Source: Apostichopus japonicus
Taxonomy: Eukaryota > Echinodermata > Holothuroidea > Aspidochirotida > Stichopodidae
Length of the DNA stretch: 64,000 bases
Reading direction: 5' to 3'
Assembly (NCBI RefSeq): GCF_037975245.1
Contig: NC_092577.1
Location: 1,360,001 to 1,424,000, forward strand
Positions within the stretch are counted from its first letter, which is position 1. Each line of letters starts with the position of its first letter. The notes beneath the pieces were generated by a model. The model did no database searches. It was not told the origin of the DNA and saw only the letters and a list, made by a program, of their open reading frames with translations. A program made the position numbers and the translations under genes. Below, piece after piece: positions 21,027 through 31,332 of the stretch.

Positions 21027-22852
21027 CTATCCCGTGTGTGTTCTTACATGTTTATTCAACTGTCCAGATCTAGCAAACTTTTTCTCACAGTAGCTACACT
21101 GATAAGGCTTCTCTCCTGTATGTGTTCTTTCATGTATATTCAAATTCCCTGATCCAGCAAACATTTTCCCACAGTAGCTACACTGATAAGGCTTCTCTCC
21201 TGTATGTGTTCTTTCATGTATATTCAACATTCCTGATTCGGCAAACATTTTCTCACAGTAGCTACACTGATAAGGCTTCTGTCCTGTGTGTGTTCTTTCA
21301 TGTATATTCAAATTCCCTGATTGGGCAAACATTTTCTCACAGTAGCTACACTGATAAGGCTTCTCTCCTGTATGTATTCTTTCATGGCTCTTCAAACTAG
21401 AGGCTTGGGCAAACTTTTTCTCACAGTAGGTACACTGATAAGGCTTCTCTCCTGTGTGTGTCCTTTCATGTATATTCAACTGTCCAGATCTAGCAAACTT
21501 TTTCTCACAGTAGCTACACTGATAAGGCTTCTCTCCTGTATGTGTTCTTTCATGTCTCCTCATTTGTCCAGATCCAGCAAAATTTTTCTTACAGTAGTTA
21601 CACTGATAAGGCTTCTCTCCTGTATGTGTTCTTTCATGTCTCCTCATTTGTCCAGATCCAGCAAACTTTTTCTCACAGTAGCTACACTGATAAGGCTTCT
21701 CTCCTGTGTGTGTTCTTTTATGTATATTCAACTCTCCTAATTGGGCAAACATTTTCTTACAGTAGCTACACTGATAAGGCTTCTCTCCTGTATGTGTTCT
21801 TTCATGTATATTCAAATTCCCTGATTCAGCAAACATTTCCTCACAGTAGCTACACTGATAAGGCTTCTCTCCTGTATGTATTCTTTCATGGCTCTTCAAA
21901 TTAGCAGAGTGGGCAAACTTTTTCTCACAGTAGGTACACTGATAAGGCTTCTCTCCTGTATGTGTTTTTTCATGTCTCCTCATTTGTCCAGATCTAGCAA
22001 ACATTTTCTCACAATACCTACACTGAAAAGGCTTCTCTCCTGTGTGTGTTCTTTCATGTATGTTCAACTGTCCAGATCTAGCAAACTTTTTCTCACAGTA
22101 GCTACACTGATAAGGCTTCTCTCCTGTATGTGTTCTTTCATGTATATTCAACTGTCCAGATCTAGCAAACTTTTTCTCACAGTAGCTACACTGATAAGGC
22201 TTCTCTCCTGTATGTATTCTTTCATGGCTCTTCAAAATAGCAGCGTGGGCATACTTTTTGTCACAGTATTTACACTGATAAGGCTTCTCTCCTGTATGTA
22301 TTCTTTCATGGTTCTTCAAACTACCAGCGTGGGCATACTTTTTGAAACAGTATTTACACTGATAAGGTTTCTCTCCTGTGTGTGTTCTTTCATGAATCTT
22401 CAAGTTATCAGCACGGGTATACTTTTTGTCACAGTATTTACACTGATAAGGTTTCTCTCCTGTATGTATTCCTTCATGCCTCTTCAAACTAGCAGCTTTG
22501 GCAAACTTTTTGTCACAGTAGTTACACTGATAGGACCTCTCTCCTGCATGTGTTCTTTCATGTTTTTCCACACTTCCAGTGTGAGTAAACAGCTTGCTGC
22601 CATCAACAATGTTGTCAGGATTCTCTCCTCTATAAAGTGTACAATTCTCTGTCTGATTTGGTTTCCCTATAATTTGTTTAGTATCGCCAGAGGATTTTTC
22701 TCCATTATTGACCTCATCCTCCAGGCTGAATAAAACATGACATGAGTAGCTATCAACTGGTTCCACAGACTCCTTTTCTTCCTTCTTAACATCCTGTTGA
22801 TGTCCTTGGTGATGTGTGTGAGCAATGTGTCCAGAGGACAGTCCCTTCGATA
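21027..22852 (-). CDS. Zinc-finger gene 1, finger exon
   Basis: Acceptor ATTCTCAG at 22853-22860, shared with genes 2-4. Opens with TA of the Val codon and SKGLSSGH. Several fingers are near-copies of each other: the KKFARSGQLNIH type occurs at fingers 5, 6 and 13 (18 is a variant). This suggests recent unequal exchange inside the array. Confidence 0.9.
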
Positions 22853-24078
22853 CTGAGAATTTAAGTAAAACAAGGTGAAACAGACAATACTGTCAGCATA
22901 GTGAATCCTATCATGTGAAGAAAAAAAACTGATTCAGAATATTGCAGTTTTTAAATGAGAATATTTCATTTAGGACTATGTAGAGTCACTCTCAACCTTG
23001 CTATTTTTAAGTGATCAGGAAAGTTCTTTCACTGATGTGAGATTATTAACAAGGTTATTGAGATGGGCTTTTCAATTAGCAGTGTGGAATATTTTTCTCT
23101 TCAACGTAAGTTTCACATTGTCACCAGACAATCCTTTAAAATCGAACACAAATCCAACCACAATCTTTAGCTTATATTGACAGAGATTCTCGTGAATACA
23201 ATACAGTACCTCCGGACAACAGAGCAAAATCTAGCTCTCTTTTGGATATATCCAATCCTCTTTCCACATTCCATATCGACATTAAGGGTTACAAAATACG
23301 TTTACAGGAATAGTGGAGTCTTGAGGGTCTTTTTGAGTGTTTGTGGTTCTCTGTTTCCAGGATGATGTTCAAATGCTTCGAGTTAAGAACATTTTAGGAT
23401 TTTTGCCGAAAATATATATACAGAGCCAACTGATGTCAAGATAAATCTTGGAGGGTAAGTGCTATATACAGACATTACAGTATTAAAAAATTCAGAGACG
23501 TTTCCCATGTAAAATAAAGCGAATGAAATTATTAAATTATCTGAGATGCCAGGCCTGTGCTCAAGGAATTTCATATATTATAAACGTTCACGCTTACTGT
23601 ATCATATCATTTATTGAAGCTGCCTCTAAAACCTCTGAATTATTCATAGCCATGCAGTATACAAAATCAAGGATATTCCCAGGAAAGTATTTTTTAAAGT
23701 GGGGTCATTCTGTGAACATATTATTTGTCCGGAGACATTACATGAAATCCAGTGACAGCAGTCCCTGGAAAACAAAGACGTCTGGTCGGGTTAACTTAAA
23801 AATTAAGCTTGCACTAAGATTTAGAACTGCCCTTACATAATATATATATTCTATCCTGTTTTCAGTAATTCATTCTTCGCTCATCTCTTTAGAGAAGTCT
23901 TAAGCACTTAATTTGTTTTGGTTTTTTTGTTGTTGAGCCCATCATGGTACTGCTGTTACTAGGGTCATTTTATATGCTTATACAATATCACTAGACTTTT
24001 CGCGGAACCGTTACCTGTGTTAAAAGTGTTATCATGTAATGGTGACACTGGTTCCACCTTTACGGATATCTGAAACAT
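21027..24078 (-). CDS. C2H2 zinc-finger protein 1 (629 residues, 18 fingers)
   Basis: Two coding exons, 24015-24078 and 21027-22852, joined in phase 1 (G|TA, Val22); the sum is exactly 629 codons. Residues 1-21 start [14 protein letters not shown] fits a SUMO-acceptor consensus. Residues 22-128 are a linker with SGHIAHTHHQGHQQD, an acidic stretch and one degenerate finger. From about 129 there are 18 C2H2 fingers with TGEKPYQC linkers. Such proteins bind DNA in the nucleus; the target is unknown. No KRAB, BTB or SCAN domain is seen. The frame ends when GAG of a TGEKP linker becomes TAG, and more fingers follow. First of four paralogs on this strand. Confidence 0.9.
22853..24014 (-). other. 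Intron of zinc-finger gene 1
   Basis: Recognisably shared with the introns of gene 3 (37778-38095 and 41145-41744) and gene 4 (55895-57407), e.g. CATTAAGGGTTACA and CTTGGAGGGTAAGTGC. No separate gene inside. Confidence 0.8.
24015..24078 (-). CDS. Zinc-finger gene 1, first coding exon
   Basis: 64 nt from ATG (24078) to ACAG|GTAACG. 21 codons plus one base. Near-identical exons stand at 41745-41808, 48819-48882 and 57408-57471, and a diverged one at 33721-33775. The start was chosen because the ATG and the phase are shared by all copies. Confidence 0.85.
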
Positions 24079-24310
24079 TTTCTTTCCCGTGGATAAGTGC
24101 TCGGTAAATGATCTTCTGCTAATATTGCGGTTGATCTGTTTCGTCTTGCGATTTCTTTTTTCTAACTCTAAGCTTGGTAATATTTAACAAGAGCCGAACG
24201 GTTCCATGCTTGGTGTTGTGTATCATCACCATAATAACATAGCTGTGACTAATATCCAAGAACTCCAAACCTACATCGTACCTGAGTGACAGTCTAGTGA
24301 CCACACCTAT
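24079..24310 (-). promoter_or_regulatory. Conserved 5' flank of zinc-finger gene 1
   Basis: About 230 bp upstream of the ATG (e.g. CACTTATCCACGGGAAAG, CAAGACGAAACAGATC) are closely shared with the flanks at 41809, 48883 and 57472. They probably hold the 5' UTR and promoter. No TATA box or start site can be fixed from sequence. Confidence 0.4.
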
Positions 24311-25600
24311 AATAACCTAACATCCAATGGAATCTTTTCATTTCTTAAAATTCTCTAGCCTCCGCCCCCAAAACACGAAAAAACTCACGCACGCATCAAA
24401 GTGTTTGATACAAATTCTTTAAATCATAACGTTATAACTTAGAAGAGATATCTGTCTTCAATGAAAAACTATAAGAGACACTTTACTAACAACTGGCTAC
24501 CATAACGATAAGAACACATACTGTATATCACACAAGGCAATGATGACTCAGTGATACACCTGAGGGTCTCATGCAAAGTAACCTAAAACTGCATCCAAAT
24601 CCCTGAAAGGCAGTTGACCTAAGTCTGGCACATTCTGTAAATAGGAGGCAATGTCATGAAAGACACAGCCTGACACACATGAGAGTCTCATGCACCATCA
24701 CCTGAGCACTCTATGCACCAATTCTTCAAAGGCAGATCTGAGTCTTTCATTCACTCTCAAAATAAGAGACAGTTTCCTGAATAACTCTGCCTGACACACA
24801 TGAGGGTCTCATCAGTGCACCATCACCAGAGTCAGATCATGGTGGGGACAGTGGGACGTGTCCCCACCTACTTTTTCAGTGGTGGGGACATGATATACCG
24901 TGTCCCCGCCAATTGTCTTGACCAAACGCTGCGTTTCAAATTCCCCTATATTGAACTTTGGCGCAGTTTGTTCCGGCATTGTGCAAATGACATGGTATAA
25001 ATGACGAGAATTATTACTATTGACACTGTTAGGCGTGACTTCTCCGCTGAAGTATTAACACATGCTATCATATGAAACTTAATCTATACGCGAGACTGGT
25101 AAATTGTGATCGGCAAAACGGACTGGGTGCGAACAAAACAATCGTTAACAACTCATACTGTGTGTTCGCAATTTGAGCTAGCTTCATGTCCTGCGGCGTT
25201 TCCACTTACAGTTGAATTACCTGAAATTTGGTCAATTTCAGGAGACCTGGGGGTCTCATGCACAATCACCTGAGTACTCTATGCACCAAATCTTCAAGCA
25301 GATCTGAGTCTTTTATTCACTCTAAAAAAAATGTCCAGATAAAGAAATAATTTACTTGTTAAAACTTTATTATTAAAGAACAGATGAAGAGTATAAAGAG
25401 GAGAGGGTTGTAAGAGATAGCAATTTTCGTTTTCATCAAGTATATTAAAACACATCAAAATCAATAACAGTAATATTTATAAGGCAAACTATAATCAAGT
25501 CACTTGGTTAGAATAAGTGGCCAAGTTGAAACAAACGAATTACGTTAATGCCAATTTTAAACTCTAATTCACTACAATAATGACAATAGCTCTTCAAGTA
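24311..25600. repeat. Unnamed repeats with an inserted GTGGGGAC element
   Basis: Degenerate tandem units around GAGGGTCTCATGCA occur near 24560, 24690, 24800 and 25250 with AGATCTGAGTCTTT. Near 24829-25240 they are interrupted by DNA starting GGTGGGGACAGTGGGAC with internal inverted GTCCCCAC words, probably a mobile fragment. No gene. Confidence 0.5.
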
Positions 25601-25611
25601 CCTTCATTTTC

Positions 25612-27328
25612 CAAACACTCCATCCTACATCTCTTACTTTGATAAGTATACTATGCAAAGACTCCATCCTACATCTCTTACTTTGATAAGTATACTATGC
25701 AAAGACTCCATCCTACATCTCTTACTTTGATAAGTATACTATGCAAACACTATATCCTACATCTCTTACTTTGATAAGTATACTACGCAAACACTCCATC
25801 CTACATCTCTTACTTTGATAAGTATATTATGCAAACACTCCATCCTACATCTCTTACTTTGTTAAGTATACTATGCAAACACTCCATCCTACATCTCTTA
25901 CTTTGATAAGTATACTATGCAAACACTATATCCTACATCTCTTACTTTGATAAGTATACTATGCAAACACTCCATCCTACATCTCTTACTTTGATAAGTA
26001 TACTATGCAAACACTATATCCTACATCTCTTACTTTGATAAGTATACTATGCAAGCACTCCATCCTACATCTCTTACTTTGATAAGTATACTATGCAAAC
26101 ACTATATCCTACATCTCTTACTTTGATAAGTATACTATGCAAACACTCCATCCTACATCTCTTACTTTGATAAGTATACTATGCAAAGACTCCATCCTAC
26201 ATCTCTTACTTTGATAAGTATACTATGCAAACACTATATCCTACATCTCTTACTTTGATAAGTATACTATGCAAGCACTCCATCCTACATCTCTTACTTT
26301 GATAAGTATACTATGCAAACACTATATCCCACATCTCTTACTTTGATAAGTATATTATGCAAACACTCCATCCTACATCTCTTACTTTGATATGTAGACT
26401 ATGCAAACACTCCATCCTACATCTCTTACTTTGATAAGTATATTATGCAAACACTCCATCCTACATCTCTTACTTTGATAAGTATACTATGCAAACACTC
26501 CATCCTACATCTCTTACTTTGATAAGTATACTATGCAAACACTATATCCTACATCTCTTACTTTGATAAGTATACTACGCAAACACTCCATCCTACATCT
26601 CTTACTATGATAAGTATACTATGCAAACACTCCATCCTACATCTCTTACTTTGATATGTAGACTATGCAAACACTCCATCCTACATCTCTTACTTTGATA
26701 AGTATGCTATGCAAACACTCCATCCTACATCTCTTACTTTGATAAGTATACTATGCAAACACTATATCCTACATCTCTTACTTTGATAAGTATACTACGC
26801 AAACACTCCATCCTACATCTCTTACTTTGATAAGTATACTATGCAAAGACTCCATCATACATCTCTTACTTTGATAAGTATACTATGCAAACACTCCATC
26901 CTACATCTCTTACTTTGATAAGTATATTATGCAAACACTCCATCCTACATCTCTTACTTTGATATGTAGACTATGCAAAGACTCCATCCTACATCTCTTA
27001 CTTTGATAAGTATACTATGCAAATACTCCATCCTACATCTCTTACTTTGATAAGTATATTATGCAAACACTCCATCCTACATCTCTCACTTTGATAAGTA
27101 TATTATGCAAACACTCCATCCTACATCTCTTACTTTGATAAGTATACTATGCAAACACTCCATCCTACATCTCTTACTTTGATAAGTATACTATGCAAAC
27201 ACTCCATCCTACATCTCTTACTTTGATAAGTATATTATGCAAACACTCCATCCTACATCTCTTACTTTGATAAGTAAACTATGCAAACACTCCATCCTAC
27301 ATCTCTTACTTTGATAAGTATACTATGA
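25612..27328. repeat. 44-bp minisatellite, about 39 copies
   Basis: Unit: ACTCCATCCTACATCTC then TTACTTTGATAAGTATAC and TATGCAA. Variant positions (CTCC/TATC, AAACACT/AAAGACT, TATACT/TATATT/TAGACT) alternate along the array and repeat as higher-order pairs in places. Copies abut directly. Confidence 0.97.
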
Positions 27329-28285
27329 TGATGATCATTTTTTTTCTATTGTGAAGAGGAGATTGGGGAGAACTATTAATCTAGAGAGGAAAACAAAGAG
27401 TAAATGCAGTCAAAGGATTGCAGGTTCAACAGCTCTTTGCTCCGCTTCCAACGTGTATATAAACAGGTACCTGTGAGGTACTTGTACTTATAAAAGATGG
27501 ATTCTTACAGCTCCTACAGTATGGGAGACCCTCCACCACCACCACCCCCACCCCCACCCAGGTTGTCTGGTACACTTGTGTGAAGAATTCAAAAGTTACC
27601 ATTGACCAGGGTAATCATTTCCTTGGTGAAGCGCTTTCAGACAGCGCTTTATAAGCATCATTCATTGATTTTGATCGAGTACATACTGTAAGGAATTTTT
27701 TCATGAACCAGAATGAAAACATTTCATGGTTCCTTGATGTTGTTCATTAGTTTCATTCATAGGGAAATTTCTAACAAAGCCCTATACAACAACAGCAATT
27801 TACTGTATGCACACAAACTTTTGTTGCCAAAGTAATGCTAAGCCCTGATATCAATTGCAACACACATCAGTGTGTAAAGACTATCTACCATTATCATCAT
27901 ACCAAGTTTGACGAAATTCCGACTAGTAATAGTAGCCAAGTAATTGCAATTTAGAGTAATTCACATTTGACCCCATGAACTCATTAATATTCATGAAATG
28001 AGCACCAAAATCAACAGGGTTCATCTACTTACTATGGGCCACCCACGCACCAAGTATGGTAATGATTGGTCATTCCCTTGTTGAGTTATCGTGCATACAA
28101 ACTTTTCATAACGAAATATTGCTAAGCCCCCCCCCCCCCCTTATAAATATGAATGATATCAATTGCAACACACATCAGTGTGTGAAGACTATCTACCAAT
28201 ATCATCGTACCAAAATTCCAATAAATAGTAGCCAAGTTATTGCAATTTGGGGTTTTTCACATTTGACCTGTGACCTCATTAATAT
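27329..28285. other. Intergenic, fragments of dispersed repeats
   Basis: No gene. 27600-27665 has AAGCGCTTTCAGACAGCGC and TTTATAAGC, a common dispersed repeat tail style. 27840-28280 contains two related copies of a segment with CAACACACATCAGTGTGT-AAGACTATCTACCA. Confidence 0.45.
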
Positions 28286-29790
28286 TTTTTAACTTTGACC
28301 TCGTATAACTTCGCACACAAAGGTCACACGGGGTCAACCTATTGACATTTAAGATCAGAAGGTACCTTTAAAATCTGAAAATAGCATCGAAACTGTAAAA
28401 ATCCCAAAAACACGAAAAGGTCACCAGAGGTCAAATTGAGGTCAAGGGTCACCCAGATGCGGGTCCAAAACTGGATTACATTGAAGCAACTCCCAACCTT
28501 AACGGACAGTCCGTTCTCAAGATATCATAAAAATACTAGTTTTTATCATTAATTGACCTTTGTTGACCTCGGATCACATGACCGTTAAGTTTGAAAATAT
28601 TCCCCTATACCATTTGCAACTTGTCAAAAAATATCAACCGTGTCACACCTTGGAACTGGGAGTTTTTGGGCTAAATGTCTGAAAATTAACTTTGACCTCG
28701 TATAACTCCGCACACGAAGGTCACACGGAGGTCAACATATTGACATTTATGATCAGAAAGTACTGTACCTTTGATATCTGAAAATAGCATCGAAACTGTA
28801 AAAATCCCCAAAACATGAAAAGGTCACCAGAGGTCAAATTGAGGTCAAGAGTCACCCAGATGCAGGTCGACAATTTGATTACATTGAAGCAACTCCCAAC
28901 CCTAACAGACAATTTGTTCTCAAGTTATCGCATAAATACTAGTTTTTTATCATTAATTGACCTTTGGTGACCTTGGATCATATGACCGGTAGTTTGAAAA
29001 TATTCCCTTATACCATTTGCAACTTGTCCCAAAATATCAATGGTGTCACACCTTAGCCCTGGGAGTTATTGCACTAAATGTCTGAAGATGAACTTTGACC
29101 TCATATAACTTAACACACAAAGGTCACCTTGGGTCAACTTATTGACATTTTTGTTCGGTGAGACGTGAATATAGCATCAAACTATAAAAATTCAAACATT
29201 TTTTCTTTGCCCATTTTCTCCCCCCAAAATACTAGTTTTTTAACATTAATTGACCTTTGGTGACCTCGGATCACATGACTGTAAAGTTTAAAAATATTCC
29301 CCTATACCATTTGCAACTTGTCCAAAAATATCAACCGTGTCACACCTTGGAACTGGGAGTTTTTGGGCTAAATGTCTGAAAATTAACTTTGACCTCGTAT
29401 AACTTCGCACACAAAGGTCACACGGGGGTCAACCTATTGACATTTAAGATCAGAAGGTACCTTTAAAATCTGAAAATAGCATCGAAACTGTACAAATCCC
29501 AAAAACACGAAAAGGTCACCACAGGTCAAATTGAGGTCAAGGGTCACCCAGATGCGGGTCGACAATTGGATTACATTGAAGCACCTCCCAACCCTATCGG
29601 ACATTTCGTTCTCAAATTATCGCAAAAATACTAGTTTTTTATAATTAATTAACCTTTGTTGACCTTCAATCACATTAACGTTATGTTTGGAAACGATCCC
29701 TTACCCCATTCACAACTACTCCCAAAATATCAACAATGTCGGACCCTGTCAATGGGAGTTATTGCTGTTTGTAATATATTGGTTTTTGGC
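28286..29790. repeat. 400-bp tandem repeat rich in AGGTCA half-sites
   Basis: About four units begin near 28290, 28690, 29090 and 29390, with AACTTTGACCTCGTATAAC and CACACCTTGGAACTGGGAG. The third is partly deleted. Three units carry a cluster of AGGTCA words; in the first it is at 28418-28451. No ORF. Confidence 0.9.
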
Positions 29791-29799
29791 ATCTAACTG

Positions 29800-29990
29800 A
29801 CCTTTGCCGGCACCAAAATCAATGGGGTTCATCTAGTCACTATGGGCCACCCACCCACGAAGTATGGGAGTGATCGGTAATTCCCTTGTTGAGTTATCGT
29901 GCATACAAGCTAAAGCATCACACACACTCACACACGCACGCCAACCTGAATACATAGGTTTCTTTGCTTTAGCAAGGAACCAAAAAGCTG
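29800..29990. repeat. Dispersed repeat ending in an AC tract and hairpin
   Basis: GGGTTCATCTAGTCACTATG, then GAGTTATCGTGCATACAAG, an AC-rich tract and GGTTTCTTTGCTTTAGCAAGGAACC-type hairpin. Same family as 38163-38375 and as the split copy at 49750-49876 / 52063-52130. Confidence 0.75.
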
Positions 29991-30232
29991 AGAGTTGAAA
30001 TGCCGCATTTTGATGTGTCCTCCAATTTCCATACCAAGAAAAGAACAAAAGATTTTCTTACAATAGCTACATTGATAAGACTTCTATCCTGTGTGAGATC
30101 CTTCAAGTGTCCTCAAATGTCCAAAGGCTCATTCTTACAGTAACTACACTGATAAGGCTTCTCTCCTGTGTGTGTTCTTTCATGTATCCTCAGTTTCCAA
30201 GGATCAGCAAACATTTTGTTACAGTAGTTACA
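29991..30232 (-). pseudogene. Decaying zinc-finger tail of gene 2
   Basis: Beyond TAG at 30233-30235 finger words ([17 protein letters not shown]) continue in frame for over one finger and then decay. The terminal segment near 29991 matches those of genes 1 and 3. Confidence 0.8.
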
Positions 30233-31332
30233 CTAATGAGGCTTCTCTCCTGTGTGTGTTCTTTCATGCCTCTTCAAAGTTTGAGACCGGGCAAACAATT
30301 TCTTACAGTAGCTACATTGATAAGGCTTCTCTCCTGTGTGTGTTATTTCATGTCTCTTTACTCTAGCAACTGTGGCAAACTTTTTGTCACAGTAGTTACA
30401 CTGAAATGGCTTCTCACCTGTGTGTGTACTTTCATGTGTCCTAACTTGTCCAGATTCAGCAAACAATTTCTTACAATAGCTACACTGATAAGGTTTCTCT
30501 CCTGTGTGTGTTTTTTCATGTGTCCTCAATGTTCCAGACTGAGCAAACTTCTTCTTGCAATAGCTACATTGATAAGGCTTCTCTCCTGTGTGAGTTCTTT
30601 CATGTCTCCTTCTTTCTGCAGATGTAAAAAACTTCTTGTCACAGTAGTTGCACTGATAAGGCTTCTCTCCTGTGTGCGTTCTTTCATGTCTCCACATTTG
30701 TCCAGATCCAACAAACTTTCTCTTACAGTAGTTACACTGATAAGGCTTCTCTCCTGTATGCGTTCTTTCATGTGCCTGCAAGCAACCAGTTTGGGAAAAT
30801 GTTTTCCCACAATAGCTACACTGATAAGGCTTCTCTCCTGTATGTGTTCTTTCATGTGTCCTCAAATGTCGACATGAAGAAAATTTTTTCCCACAATAGC
30901 TACACTGATAAGGCTTCTCTCCAGTATGCGTTCTTTCATGTTCCCTCAAACTTGAAGATTGAGCAAACATTTTCTGACAGTAACTACAATGGTAAGGCTT
31001 CTCTGCTTTGTGTGTACTTTCATGTATCTTCAATTGTCTAGATTCAGCAAACATTTTCTCACAGAAGTTGCACTGATAAGGATTCCCTCCTTTATATGTT
31101 CTTTCATGGCTCTTCAAACTAGCAGCTTGAGCAAACATTTGGTCACAGTAGTTTTGTTTGGAATCACCAAAGGAGTTTTCTCCATCATTGGCCTTATCCT
31201 CCAGTCTGAATAAAACATGACATGAGTAGCTATCAAGTGGTTCCCCAGACTCCTTTTCTTTCTTTGTAACATCCTGTTGATGTCCTTGGTGATGTGAGTG
31301 AGCAATGTGTCCAGAGGACAGTCCCGGCGATA
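30233..31332 (-). CDS. Zinc-finger gene 2, finger exon
   Basis: Acceptor ATTCTCAG|TATCGCC. Fingers are more varied than in gene 1, with no identical neighbours. Stop is TAG in place of CAG. Confidence 0.9.

Noticed and set aside
21876-22733. Plus-strand open frame of 285 residues opposite gene 1, and similar ones opposite genes 2-4
   Set aside because: They mirror the finger arrays. The repeating 84-bp finger keeps the opposite strand open too; the residues (SCMCSFM-type repeats) fit no protein family.
25612-27328. CRISPR-like array
   Set aside because: The units abut without unique spacers, and the DNA is eukaryotic. It is a minisatellite; the same holds for the 73-, 92-, 129- and 212-bp arrays.
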